64,000 nucleotides of DNA from Auanema rhodensis. Its lineage: Eukaryota > Nematoda > Chromadorea > Rhabditida > Rhabditidae. A program made the position numbers and the translations under genes. The stretch is from the NCBI GenBank assembly GCA_964057225.1, contig OZ059898.1, positions 3,906,001 through 3,970,000 of the forward strand, in the 5' to 3' direction. Below, in pieces: positions 11,561 to 25,600 of the stretch. The notes below the pieces were generated by a model. The model ran no database searches. It was not told the DNA's origin and was given only the letters and a program-made list of their open reading frames with translations. Position 1 is the first letter of the stretch, and every line of letters begins with the position of its first letter.

Positions 11561-14479
11561 AAACTCTTGGTAAATCTCAATCAATCTTTTTTTCATGTTA
11601 TTATCGCCTTTCCGTGAATCTATTTGTCTACATCTTTTATCATATCCTTTTCCTTTCATTTTCCCGTTACGTAATGTTGTTTGGGATTTACGCCGAGACC
11701 AGTCAAGCTGGCAAGCATTTCGAATATAGTAATCACTCGAATTATCTGCGTAATTCAAGCTTATTAACATTTAATTAAAGATTAAAGTTAATGTACTTTT
11801 CCTTAGGCTTTTGTTCATATCTGTCTTAAACACCTTTTTTTTCATATTTAAAAATATATTCAAAGCATAGTATTGCATAAAATATTATTTTATAAAATTC
11901 ATAGTTTATCATAATATTGTAATTTTTCTCGATAATGAATTTTTCTTGTCTAATAATTAAAATACTTTCAATCAATCAATTAATCATAATAATATTATTC
12001 AAATGTTGTTATAGATTATATTATAATAAATATTAATATCAACTAACTCATTTAACCTTGTTATATAAATATTTTTGTCCTTTGATGATACACTAGCTAG
12101 CTGTACATCACCAGATACCCAATAAACAAATAATTATGTTGATTTCGGTGCCATATCCATATCAATTGATCCGGTTACTAATTGCATTTATTTATTATCA
12201 TCGTTTTACGGACATATATTGACAATGGACATGACAATTTCATAAAGATGATATGCTTTCATGTATATCTATGTATATGATGCATCTACATAGATATCTA
12301 CATTAGATATACATATATACTATATATAGTAATATTATTATTATACATATGTGCTATATATAGTATTCACATTATAAAAATATATTATTAACTATTTATA
12401 TTATAAATTATCTCAAAGTTCATCATTATTATTGTTACTTTTCTAGTTTTCTATTCTTTTTGATACTTCCTGTGATCTTTCGACATCTTGATTTGCAAGC
12501 TTTTACGCCAAGGTCAGGATTTTTAATTCTCGCTTTATTAACACCAGAAAGATTCTTCTGGCTGGTTTTGGCAATCTTATCCAGTTCAAAGTAAATTTCA
12601 TTATTTTATATATCATTCGATTTCTAACTTTTTACTTTCATAAACATATGCATACATCGTTTATTTATATATTTTTGTACATTTCAGCTTTTCATATTCA
12701 TTTTCTTTTAGGCTTCTTAATTTTTTCTTCATTTCCTATTCTTTATATCATTAAATATAACTACTTTTTGATTTTTTTGACCTCATTCACGAGAATAAAT
12801 CTCCAATAATACTTCATGCCCTTTAATATACTGGTATACAGTTTTCTTATCGTATTCCTTTATCGAATTTTCTCAAATCGCAAAGTTCTGAATTGATTTC
12901 TTTTTTTATATTTTCAAGCCATTTATTCTATATTACTGATTATTCTTATTACTTCCTATTTTTATTTTTTTCAATTATAATTAAATTTAAGATTTTAAAA
13001 ATAAAAATATACATACATAAGTGGGAAATTTTACTCAAATATTTATTTTAAAATAGTTTTTTCCCAATTTATGGTTTCTATTATTATGATACATTATAAT
13101 CAATTTGATATTTCTCATTCTATAACAGTTGGGTTACGTTTTCATTACTCATATGTACCTACCAACATCATTGTTGTTCATATAGCTTAAACTGTTTCTT
13201 ACAACTTCCAATCATTAATTTCAATATTATATCTCTTGATATTTTATAAATTATAATCATTTCTTAACAGTTCTGATTGATGGCTTTCACATAGCTACAT
13301 ATTTCTCCGTTCTTCTTAATCTATTTAGTCTTTAAAATCTATTTATCAGGTTTGCCATCTTCTCAGTATGTTCTACTCTTCGTCAAACCATCTGATCTAA
13401 ATTGTTTGATTTTCACCAAATCTTTAGTGCTTTCTATGAGTTATTCCTATACAAATGTATCTTTCAATTTGTCTTAACATTTCCACTTCCTTCATACACT
13501 CTCTTTCAGTATTTATCTAATTCTATTTTTCAAACAGTGGTTATCGTAAGTTTCCATCATTTCTAAATGTTGACCTTTTAATGTTCAAAATCATGAATAA
13601 CAGACAAAAAACCTTTAATCTTTTCAAATATCAAAGTTATATATATATATATAATCAATCGGATTTTCACTAATATATACTATATATAATGTATATATAG
13701 TTTATATACATGAAACAGAAATCTTCAAGTCAAATCTTATCTTATTTCTCTTCTTTTTTGTTATTTAGCTTCACTTGTCGGCAGAATTGAAACGTCAGAC
13801 ATGATTTTCAAAAAAAACTGTCTTCTTCTCATTGTAAGTTCCGGCCTAAGTTAACAAAGAGAATGGCAAAATGTGAAGATCATTGATAGTATATGTTCGA
13901 TAATGTTAATAGTTATTCGGGAAATGAAAAGAATGTTTTTTAAAGGCACTTTATTTGATTTTATAGTTATCAAACTTACTCTATCTAATCTTTTAAACTT
14001 TGTAAGTAACACAATTTTAATTTTACTCTTCGTGTTACCATTTTTTATTTGTTCAAACCTTCTTCTTCTACATTCACCCTCCATTGTATTTGTCCAATCA
14101 TGATGACTACACTGCCACCCACATATTCCGAGAGGTAAATGTATTCATATTCTCTTGTGTAAAATCATTTGATCACATAGTAAACATTTATATTGTAAGT
14201 GATAAATAAATAAATACAAAAATGTTTTCAATCTGTCATAAACATATTTTATTTACCACACAGATTAAACCAACTTACAATTACTCCATAAACTAAACAT
14301 TAAAATGTATTTAAACTTCAAAAATTGTTTCCTGTATCATACGATCAAAACTTCTTTTCTTTTAACTTTTCTTTAAAATGTTATCGAAAAAATAATCTTT
14401 AATATTCCATTTTATTATATTTTCATCACATTTTATTAATTATCATTTAGTAATATTATAATATAGTTATATATTGTAA

Positions 14480-14517
<38 letters not shown>

Positions 14518-14846
14518 AAAAAATATAACCTCTGAAATCAACCAATACTTATTGTCCAATCGTTATTTCAAAAGTCATATACTTTCTATCTTTCTTGCTT
14601 CATTCTCTAATCTGTTATGACATTTGGTTACTTACTATGATGGCTTGAAATTATTTACTATAACTTCGCCCAATTTGTAACTTCAAGGTGTGACTTCTCT
14701 CAAAAAAATACCCAAATTTTCATATTCCTTTCATTTTCAAATCAAATAAATTATGATGTCATTTTATCTTCTTCATTTTCATTCCATCTTACTCATCATT
14801 GTGTTTCTTCTAATTCTGACTAATGTTCTATATCTCACATATTTCA
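11561..14846. other. AT-rich non-coding stretch
   Basis: No exon I can support. It contains several (TA)n runs (about 13637-13653 and 14484-14514) and a short hairpin-forming AT sequence at 12266-12296. The small open frames at 13851-14103 overlap on opposite strands and have no coding look. Confidence 0.5.
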
Positions 14847-14901
14847 GCGAATTTTTGAATTCCTAGCCTATTACTACAAGGAAAAGTTCGAATATTGCAA
14901 A

Positions 14902-16650
14902 ATGTGGTCTGCGTGGTTTGGCGGTTACGCTCAACCCTCGGACTTTGCAACAGCTGAATCCCCTTCTGTAAATTTCCGGGCTATTGTGGTTAGTATTTTT
15001 TGGTTCTGTTTTTGTATTTATCAGGGAACAATTGAAATTATAAATCAACAAAACCTTGCTTTTACGAAATCTTATCACTTTTAGGTATCATCGATTTTTG
15101 TAATACCTTATATATCATTTCTTATAATCTTACCTGGAGTTCGCCAAAAACGAATTATAACACTCATTGTTTTCACGATAACGACAATTGTTGGAGCTTC
15201 ACTTGCAGGTAAAATTTAAATTTCATTTTTCTTTCTGTATACATGCGTTGTTTGCTTTATAAACGTTTGAGCTATTTTTATATTTACAGCTTCATTATAC
15301 TGGCCTGGCTGGGCTGGTGGTTCTGCTCAGATAGTTGCACAATTTAGGTATAAGTTAATCTATAATAGCATATAAAATATTTTTTTAATGTAGAAGCCAT
15401 GCTAACGAAAGAATACTTGCGAAAATAGGAGTTCATGTAGGATTGCAAAGCATTAACGTGACTCTGAAACGTTAGTTCTGCATTGGAAATGAAAGTGAAT
15501 TTTCTTTCTTTTAGATGAAAGCCTGGTTTTCACTGACGACTTTAGTTCAACAATCGATTGGAATCATTTATCTTACAACGAAAAATTCGATATAAGTGGA
15601 GTTTCAAGCATGTCTGAAGCACTACATTCAGCATATGAGCATGGATTGCCATATCCGATGCTCAGTGTTTTAGAATACTTTTCCCTTAATCAAGATGCTT
15701 TTGATTGGGGACGACATTACCGCACTGCTGGTCATTATACACATGCTGCTATAGTGTATGATACAGATAATAAAATATTATAATATAAGTTAAAACCTTC
15801 AGATTTTCTTTAAGTTGCTGGTGTTTATCTGTTACCTTCTTACTTTTCTTACCTCATCATTTTGGAAAGGTAGATCATGTTCTTCTACGTCTAAATATTT
15901 CTTCAGATAAATTACTCTTATAAATATATTTTTAGGGCTTCTTGGTAACAGGCTTTTCTTCTTTATTCGCATGTTTGCTTTACTTAATAATGTCCCCCTG
16001 TCAACTTCGTATTGGATTTGTTGGTGTTGATGGGCAAAGAATACATCTGGATATGAGCTTCCAGTGGGCGTTTTATCTGATTTTTTCAATTGGTAGACGA
16101 TAATTAGTATATAAATATACTATTTCTTTTTTTTTAGGTCTTCTTGCACTGATTTCTGGATTGATATTGATTGTTTTGCAAAATTTCCGTGTATATACCT
16201 TATCGACATTCTTGGAAGCTCATTTAGACGATACCGTAGGCCCAAAAAAGCGAAATAACCGAGGGTTTGAGAACATTGATGTTGCGAATAATGTTGATGT
16301 ATTGATATATTCGTTAATATCTTTTTCTATTTTGGAGATTTTTCAGGTTATGAAACGATGTAAAACAGTGAGCTCTTCTCCTGGTTCAACGACTGACGAA
16401 AAGTTTAATGATGAAAAGCAAAGTGGAGGATCGAGCGGATTTCAATCGCGCAGCAGTTATTCTTCTAATAGTTTACGGTAGTTTGAGTTCATGAAGGCAT
16501 ACTTTATATAATTTTTTCAGAAGTCATTCGGGCTCGTTTGAATCGGTGCATGATGCAGCAGAATTGGAACGTTCAGTTTCACAGCTTACGATTTCAGACA
16601 GTCCACCTGTTCAAAGGCACATATCTTTATCTGTTAATAGTCTTAGCTAA
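14902..16650 (+). CDS. Dual oxidase maturation factor (DUOXA family)
   Basis: This membrane protein helps dual oxidase leave the endoplasmic reticulum and make hydrogen peroxide; in nematodes that activity is used to cross-link cuticle. About eight exons join to roughly 340 residues. The start is MWSAWFGGYAQPSDFATAE, then a first membrane segment and the family signature FLIILPGVRQKR, a second segment, an extracellular loop with VGLQSINVTL (N-glycosylation site NVT), the family block GLPYPMLSVLEYF and RHYRTAGHYTHAA, and two or three more membrane segments around LVTGFSSLFACLLY and SPCQLRIG. The tail is Ser-rich and cytoplasmic. A good acceptor (TATTTCAG) lies 55 bases before the ATG. The intron at 16293-16346 is 54 bases and stopless in frame, so its removal is inferred from its TTTTTCAG end and from the unlikely hydrophobic insert it would add. 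Family assignment is firm from the remembered human pattern. No dual oxidase gene is in the window. Confidence 0.88.
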
Positions 16651-19600
16651 ACAACATTGTCTCATATTTTAACAAACTTTTTGATCTTTTCATTGTTTTG
16701 AAAAGTATCTACGAACAAATATACAAAGCTTAATCATGATATTCTTTATTTCTTTCATCTAGTCAAAATACAATATGATGTGGCATACATGCATAGGTTC
16801 AACTGTTCCCATTTTTATAAGATACATTGAATGACTTTTCCGTGTATAATTCATTTACTAACACATAACCAGTTTTTATTTAAAATTACTATAACTATGC
16901 TATTCATGATAATTACAATTTGTTTTTTCTCACCTGTTACTATGAAATCCTTTGGAGTATTTTTACAAAAATCGAATTGTATATTTCATTTCAAATTTAT
17001 AGTCATTTCATCGACAACTCTTCTTCGATCTCTCTTAGTTTTACATTTTTCTTTTCATTTTTTCACAGCAGCTTTTTTGTAATTAGAAATCAATTTATAA
17101 CTTATGATTGCTGTTTTGTTTTCCCTTTCTTTGAATGTATTACGAATCGCTTAGATCTCATACTGGAGCTTCAGCACATAAAGTTTGCTTCTTTCATTAT
17201 GTTTTACTTTTTTAACCAATCATATATAAAATTTTATTTTAATGATATAGCAACAAAAAAAACATTTATTTAGAAAGAACACAAGAGAACAAGAGATTTA
17301 TTAAAAAACGAATGAAAAATCAATATATAAAACTAATATTATACTAAAGATTAAGAATATAATCACAACTAAGATGAATGATATTCCAATTTTTATGACT
17401 ATACTATAAACATTTGTATGTACATATACATTTATATAAAATTATAAAACTATGAAACGAATAACAAAAATTGTATGTAAACATTTTTTTTTAATTTATT
17501 CATAACTTATATTTTTCAACATATATTTATTAAATTCTTATAAAATAATTTTATTTATTATACCTTCTTCGAGTTCGTCTTAAAGTATTATTACATATTG
17601 AAAGCATTGAGGGCAATATGAGTACTTCAGCATAAGTAAACTATTTATTGAAATATTGATTATTAAAGATGTTATCTTCTATTTTAATAATATGTTATGC
17701 AAATAATATCTATTTGAGATTTTAATGAATATCATTTATTATAAAAATTGTGAAGTCATTTTGAAAATATTCCAAAAAACAACTAAAAAATATATTTTTA
17801 TTTGTTATATATGGTATTAATTATTAAATTTAACCTCATAAGCTATGAAAATATATAAAAGATGATCAATTTGGTGAAGTTTGCATTTTGTTAAGTAAGA
17901 AAAAGTGTAGATTAAAAGATTTATTATTGAAGCTTTTCGTTTTAGTATTTTAGCTATGATTTCACAAATAATTCAATTTTTTGTTTTCATGCTGAAAAAT
18001 AATTTCAAATTCTTTGAATATTTTATTTCAACATAAGAAAAGGAAAAATTCTAGTTGTTTTCTTAATGAAATTATAGTTAAAAGTCAATACACTGAACCA
18101 TTTCAATATTGAGAATAACTGAAGTTTTTTTTCTTGCAGAAAAACGAGAAAGAAAATCAAAAATATTCTTAATAGCAAGCGTTAGATTCTTTCTTTTTTC
18201 CGCTTTTATTTCTGCATATGTACATATTTATGTTCTTATTCTAATCGTTTTCCAAATACTGCTCTCTCCCCAACGTGTAATAATGAAAAAAGCAAGAGCT
18301 ACGTATATACTCGATTTGCTGTATTGAACCACAAAATATACATATTTTCTAGTATTATGTACTCAATTTCAATTGTCTGCTCCAATTTTAAATAGTCTTA
18401 ATAAAGTTAAAGCTTTCTTTCTTTCTTGTTGTCATATGTACGTATGATATGTATAGTATATCAAGTTCACATTGCGATGTATATCAAATACTTTATACTG
18501 CATGCATTTGCAAATTAGTTGTTTTCGTCAGAATTTTAAAACACAAAATAGAGAATTCAAGATCTTTCGACTTAGATATTTAGTAACCAACGTTCAAAAA
18601 ATCTTTTCATAACATTCAACATTCATATCTTTGCATATATTTTCCGTGAGAATTTATTCATATTATAAAATGAATTCGTTTCTTTCTTAAACAATCATTA
18701 CGCTCTTCGTTTGTTTATTACTTATATAAAGTCAATATAATAAAGTTTTCTTAGATTTTGTTATGTCTTCATGCTGTTGCTGCGGATACCTCTACTGGAA
18801 GTAGTTGCATAAATGTGCTTGCCTGCTACCACCTTTCCTCTGAATCTCCTTCACGTCACACTCTCTTATTCTTCCTCTTCCTCTCTCACTATTTCATAGT
18901 GTTATACTCTCAGATGCTGAGATTTGTTATATATGGCTCTGACAGACTGACTCCATCATTCGAGCTCTTGCCTTCTAACCATCGTCGTTTCCGTCTCCTC
19001 TTGTCAACTCATGCAAACAAATTTGTATGGGCTAATCTTTTGCCTGAATAGAAGACTATGTATATAGTTCGTCTTCATATCTATATCTTTTCGAGAGCTG
19101 CGTAGTTTTATCAATTTTTCTTCAAACTATTGAGTGAAATGATTATTTACCATGAGCAACCCAAATATGAATGTATATCCCTCTAGGAACTTTTTTAGCC
19201 TTGTGATCAAACTAATTAAAATAATAGACCAAGGCAAATTATTTTCTGCGGATACTATGACATTCTCTCAGCTCTATCTCAACAACACTTTTCAATTCAA
19301 AGTCGATTTTAAGTCAACTGTCTCTCTTTTTCTCTCTCTCTCTCTCTCTCTTTCTTTTCTCTATCCCTCTCCCTATCTTCCAGTATCTTTCAGTATCTTA
19401 CTTGTTTCTCTTCAAGTAATTTACATTTCATGAGATGTAAGACTAATATATAAAGGATCTTCCTCTGCTATATCCATTTCTTGCTTTATGTTTTATAGGA
19501 GATTCTGAAAATATTTTGGAAATTTTTGATTTTTCCCAAGTCATAAAATTGGTTAGATTTTGACCATAAATATTACAAATGACTAAATTTTCTCTTCAAT

Positions 19601-19700
19601 AATACCAATGCTCTAATACATTTCTTTTCCTTTTCCAACATCCAAAAGGTAAGAGCAAGTTATTCAAACATATTGAATATATGTGTCATCTTCTTGTTAG

Positions 19701-19733
<33 letters not shown>

Positions 19734-20384
19734 TATATACTACTTTATAGTAATATTCTTTATTATATTATTATAGTTGGAATTCCTGATTTTAAAAAAA
19801 ACTTATCAAACTTGATCAGTTAATCTTTATCTCATCTTCCAAATTTTAATCACTCACAGTATTAGACTAATTGAAAATTTCAAATATATGTATATTTAAT
19901 ATTTTCTCTTTGTTATATTTTTTTCACTTATATTTGAAAATTCTTCTGTGTTTTATACTTTATTTACTATTCTCTTATCAAATCTTCTTTGTTCTTACCT
20001 CACAATACCAATTTATATAAAAAAATAGAAGTTCATCCATTTACAACAACGCAAGTTCCTGCTTGACTCAACTACCTTGATCTTGTTTACTACTATACAA
20101 CAAGGATAGAACCAATTCCGCTTCCTAAAGCAGCAAACATACATTTTTCATTCTTCTTTTCATTTTTCATTATCAGTTACTTACAACAATTAGGTTATTT
20201 AGCTACTGAAGCCATCAGCATTTTCAATAATTCTCCTTTTCCTTTTTTAAATTTCAATAGTCCGAAATAACATATTTTAATAATTATAGAACATCGATTT
20301 TACTTCCTATTTCATGCAGTTGGCATTTGATAACAACAGATCAAGTTTAATTATCTGACTGGCACATGCTTAAATGAGTTAAAT
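16651..20384. other. AT-rich non-coding stretch between DUOXA and the methyltransferase
   Basis: No gene supported. It contains a (TC)n tract (about 19320-19352), a (TA)n tract (about 19700-19730) and a modestly GC-richer segment at 18750-19060 holding an ACGTCAC half-CRE. The 97-codon frame over that segment has no intron structure and no recognisable domain. Confidence 0.5.
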
Positions 20385-21999
20385 ATGTCCACATCTAACT
20401 TAGAACAAGAATACGTGCATGATGTATACAAACGTTTGGCTAATTATCAACAAAGATCCATCTCGGAGAATAGACCATCTTCACCTAGGCTATGGCCTAA
20501 TATAAAAAAATTCATGGATCAAATATCACCAGGGAGTCTGATTATAGATGTTGGTGAGTATTTTATTACAATTTAAGTACCTTAATTTTATAGTTTTTAT
20601 AAGTTTTTAAAAATACAACAATAATTCAAATCAGAAATTAAATTTTGAATATGATACAGAATTAAATAGAATGTGCAGTCAGGTCCATAAAAGCAGTTAG
20701 TTCTTCACTGACTAGATGTTTTCTGGTGGTTCTGAAATTGGAATTAAAACCGTGTGAAGAGATGATTGCCATTATCATTGAGTAGATAGTACTTTTGTTA
20801 TATCATTGAATTTAAAGAAGAAAAAATGATTTTCGTATTATCTAATTCTACACAAAACACAGAAATCAGATATATGATGTACTCGAGATATATATAATAT
20901 TTTTAGGATGTGGAGAAGCTAAGTATACTTCTCCGTCATGCACAGTATTTGGAATTGACACATGTAGTGATGTTCTAGTCAGTGCAAAACAAAAAGCTAA
21001 CGTTCAACTAATATTGGGAGATGCATTATTTCTACCTTTCCGGTAATTCAGAATTAAAAACATAGAATCTCTATAGTAATATGTCAGAGATGAATCAGTA
21101 GATACAGTTTTGTTGGTATCTGTTTTACATCACATATCTACCGTTCAAAGACGTCGAACTGTTTTAACAGGTGTGCTTTAACATACCGTTAACAATCTCA
21201 AATTCATTCCTCAATCAAAAACCTGAACAAATATATTCTTCATTCTTAATTGATGCTAGCGTTCAAATGGAAAGTTATTAACAAGAAATACATTATTAAG
21301 ATGCCATAAGATGCTTACGACAAGGTGGCCAAATGATTATTTGTGTTTGGGCATATGAGCAGCCTAATGCTCAATTTCCTTCACAAGATGTTCTAGTTCC
21401 TTGGAAGATGAACGAACATTCTAACGGTAATTATCTTTAAAACTTGTGAAACTATGAACTGTGATTATAGGCAAACTACCAGTTGTTAGATTCCATATGG
21501 ATTCAACTAAAGAACAAAGAATTATAGAAGTAAGTTCAGTGAAAAGCATGATACAGTGTCAATATATTCATTTCAAGGCGTCGATTCCTATTAATATTAA
21601 TAGAGAATCATTCTGCTCTTCAAATTGGTTCAGTTCAATGTTAAATAAGGTTTTTATTAGAAGCAACTTAAATTATTTGTTTTTTTCAAATTTAGTTTCA
21701 GATAGGAAATACTGGAATACCATTTTTATCTAATCACAATACAACTGGAGTATCACCACCTTCATCAACTACACTATTTTTCCCCAGTTCCCGACGTTCC
21801 TCTCTACTTTCAGGAATAAAGAAATGGACTCCAATGTTTGGTGGGTTTTTTCCATATTGTTGTGACCTTGTTGACCATATGTAGGCCGGCGACTAGCTTC
21901 TCTACTTCTTCCGATTGAAGAACAATTTGCTGATGAAATGTCTGAAAAGATTATGCAAGAAGCCATAGTTGAAACCATGGCTCGAACAAGAGATGTACG

Positions 22000-22039
<40 letters not shown>

Positions 22040-22204
22040 TATATTTTACAGGTCGCATTATATCGCTATTATCATGTATTTCGGAAAGGTGAATTAGAAT
22101 CTCTATTATCTACAATACCAGGTGTTCGAATCATACAGTCTAACTATGAACATGCCAATTGGTGTCTTATTATTGAGAAGGTTCATGATTCAATTAGGCC
22201 ATGA
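20385..22204 (+). CDS. TRMT9B / ALKBH8-type SAM-dependent tRNA methyltransferase homologue
   Basis: Rossmann-fold methyltransferase of the Trm9 group, whose known members modify wobble uridine (mcm5U) in tRNA. Exon 1 begins MSTSNLEQEYVHDVYKRLA, the family start (EQ-HVH-VY). The SAM-binding motif I reads SLIIDVGCGEAKY across the first intron, with VFGIDTCSDVL (motif II) and GDALFLPFRDESVD (motif III). Next come the family block VSVLHHISTVQRR and LRQGGQMIICVWAYEQ...DVLVPW. A Ser/Pro-rich insert precedes the C-terminal block RYYHVFRKGELESLLS and YEHANWCLIIEKV. The order matches human TRMT9B (KIAA1456). No ALKBH8 RRM or dioxygenase domain precedes it. The product is about 390 residues with nine exons. 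The last intron is mostly a (TA)n repeat. It may act on tRNA, but vertebrate TRMT9B function is debated. Confidence 0.88.
21997..22034. repeat. (TA)n repeat filling a 58-base intron
   Basis: The last intron of the methyltransferase gene (GTACG...TTTTACAG) consists mainly of about 17-18 TA units. Confidence 0.8.
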
Positions 22205-22635
22205 ATTTGTAAATTTGACATATTAACATCTATTTATCACAGAATCTTTTTTGAACAAATAAATTTGAAACAACAATCGGACCTCGCAGTATTGCAATCA
22301 TGCGATTTATCACACATGAAGAGAGAAACAACACGAGTGATGAAGTAATGAGAAAAGAATTAAAAAAAGGAAAACTTGTGAGATAGTCCACCGGTTAATA
22401 AATTCAAAAAACCTACTATTCTGAACATACGCATATGGAAAAGGACAAGTTAGACATCTATGCAGTTTTTCATTATAAACTGAGGATTTAAACAAAAACA
22501 ATAAAACAATAACATAAACTAGAAAAAACACAACAAATAGTGATAACTAAACAATCTTGTCTTATATCCAAGCTCTTTCTTTTAATCTTAAGGAGAATAC
22601 TCTCTGAAAAATATGAAATAGTATATTACTGATTC
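22205..22635. other. Convergent 3' intergenic stretch
   Basis: The methyltransferase gene (+) and NAA25 (-) end towards each other here. An AATAAA signal at about 22257-22262 may serve the plus-strand gene. Nothing else was seen. Confidence 0.5.
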
Positions 22636-25600
22636 TTACAAAATTACCAAGTCTTCTAATGCTGCTTCGTACGATTTGAAACAGCGATCTCGAACCATTG
22701 ACTCATGCATTTTCAGATATTTCGCAGCATTCTGAATATAGTTGAATCATATATTTAATATTGTTCTTGAACCTACCGGGCTCCAATCATTTGAAATTTC
22801 GGGGAAAAAAACATCTTTGCAGGATTCCAGGAGCTTTTTGAACTCGCAAACTCGAGCAGCCAAAACCTTGCAGAAAACTTTGATGCTGCGTAAAATTGCT
22901 TGGCACCGTTCAGTGAACGCTGGTTTATTTCCTGCGCTTTGTTGTCTCTCCGCTATTGTGACAATTATTTGAATCATAGCAAGCGATTGTACAAAGAACG
23001 AGAGCTGATATATATTGTCTTGGAAGGTAAATGGAGTAGTGGGAACTATAGTAGGAATAAGGATAGCTAAAAAAGGAAATTACCATTATTATTTCTGACA
23101 AAAACCTTACAATGCATTCTTTCTACAAACTCCTCATCGGTAAATGTGAATGCTCCAAGAGAATCTCCTCCATTATATTTAAGAGTAATGATTTCTTTAG
23201 CTAGATTAAGAAAATCCACCAACAGCTCAGTAGATGAGCAATGAAGCCAGAGTTCTAAACGACATGGTGTAGCGGACTGCATAACTCGAGACTGAAATAA
23301 TAAGTGTTCAGAATATAACAGTAACAGCTTCTAAACTATTTCACGATTTTTCGGATATCGTTCTTTACACTCAGACCACAAATCTGTAAATGCATTCACT
23401 GCTTTCTGAACATCTCCAGCTGTTAGATTATCCTTCCCAAGAGCAGCAACAGCTTGACAAAGAACATGCCTTAATTTTACCATAGCTACCTGAAAACCAA
23501 TATTAATGATAATGAAAATAAAAAATCCATACAAATTCAGTATGGCTTAAATCTCTATGTTTAAATATCTCTTCCTTCAAATCGTCTGATTCGTAGGATG
23601 GGATAATAGTAATATCTCTATTATCGGCAATAGAACCCCAGCCTCAAATAAGAAACAATTAAAAAATAGGAAGCATAAACAAACAAATAGGATCGTCATC
23701 TCCATGAAAAGTGTTCACGATTTCATTCAAATCATGCATCACTAGTAAACCGGACAAATATCGGTTAGTGACATCACCACCAAAAGCCTATATGGTTCAA
23801 TAAATATTAATTTATAATATTAAAATTACTAAAGAAGAATTTCGCATACGGTCATCCAATTCTACTAAGCCTTTTATCTGGGCAAATGTTCCATTTTTAT
23901 ATGCACCGATAAGACTTTCATTGATCTATGAAAAATATTATAGTAAATTAATGAAAAGACACAAATACATCGCGCTCAGCCTGGGTGTACATGTTGGTCA
24001 ATTCAGTATAATGAACTATACCGTGGTTAAACCTTAAGTAAATAATAACAAAAATAACATAATTCTTAATTACCGTCCAGATAAAATGTATAGTGGGAAT
24101 AGCTGATGTCCTAAGGTATCCTTTTGCATAGATTTTATATCAAGAGCTGTTGTTAATGCGATAAGCCTATGCATATTGCCTTTAAAATATTAAGAATTCC
24201 AAGCATTTGTATTACTAAAACTAACCAATATGGCCATAAGCTCTACACAATACAAGTTTAGAGAATGGATCCGGCGAATTATCACTTGCTATATTTTCTA
24301 GTAAAAGAATTACTTCATAAAACGATTGCCAGTCATCTAAAAACAAAAAGCACAGTTGTTTAATAAACATCAGATGCTTCCCATTCTCCTTCCACTCCTT
24401 CCAAAGAATAGAAGCAGCCAATTGAGCTATATCTGCAGATGCAAAACCAGAATTACCTCGCTAAAGGTTATTAGTGATAAAAAGAGGAAATATTTTGACG
24501 GTTACCTGTTGTAGCATTTTCATGAAAATTTCACACAAATTTCTCTTCTCAGACATACTCATTTTAGCTACAAGACCTAATTTTATACGCAAACGTTGTA
24601 CGAAAATATATGGTCTAATCCCGTTTTCCTGTCAAAAAAAATAGTATTAACAACAATATGGTAACTTACTGTGTCCTTATCCTCTATATCATTTGCAATT
24701 TTATCTACCTCATTGTAAAACTTCAACAACTGTGTTTCACTTAACAAGCATAAATACTGGAACAGAATAGAAAGTCAATATGCTATGAATTCAAACCTTT
24801 TCCATGTCGGCGAAACAACATGGTTTTGTTGAGAAACGGCGGAAATAGGCCATCATAAGATCATATGGTTCTCCTGGGATGTTTTATTTAAGTTTTCATT
24901 CTAAATACATACCTAATCTTGAACCTAAGTTAACCCGAATTGATTCCTCTTTATTGAGTAATCTTGTCAATAGTTCCAATCTAGCCATATAAGGACCTCT
25001 ATTTTTGCCTCCTAATGAGCAATGAGAAGTTACGGCATGCACAACTTCATCAAGAGTTCTGAACTGATAATAGAACAAACTTTAAGAATAATAATCATAC
25101 AGCTTCTTTTTTCCTTCAGATGAATCCGAAGATAATACAGCAAAAGCTGTATCGAATAAGAGAGTCCATAAAATCCAATCATCATTACTGAATAAAATAC
25201 TTTTAAAAGTGTAATGCATGATAGCTACTTCTCTTTCAGCGCCTCAACAGTTCTTTCCATTGTCATGGTGAAATTTTTATCCGAAAAGAGTAAGTGAAGC
25301 CGACGACTCATAACATGCTGTTAAAAAAAACAATGGGAAAACCAAATAGCGGAATAACTTACGTTTGGTGGACTTGAAGCAAATTGCTTATAAGTATCAG
25401 AACAAAGAAGTTGTTCCGCTTCTCCATATCTCTCTAAACCTTCCAAAATCAAAAGATACAATTCCATATCTTAATAATAAATTTAAGTACTTCTTAAAAA
25501 AATTGAAAACGCACTAGCACTTGACTGATATCCATTTTTAGCGATATAGGTAGACATCATTTTTTCTGCCAAGGGGAAGAACATCTTTTTACCTAGATTT

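Noticed and set aside
11354-11770. 138-codon Arg/Glu-rich open frame on the minus strand
   Set aside because: Its long Arg-Glu run is a reading of the (GA)n tract at 11452-11560, and its ends show no domain.
12266-12296. AT-rich palindrome TATCTATGTA/TACATAGATA
   Set aside because: It is built of short AT-rich repeat words common in this region, so I do not treat it as a microRNA hairpin.
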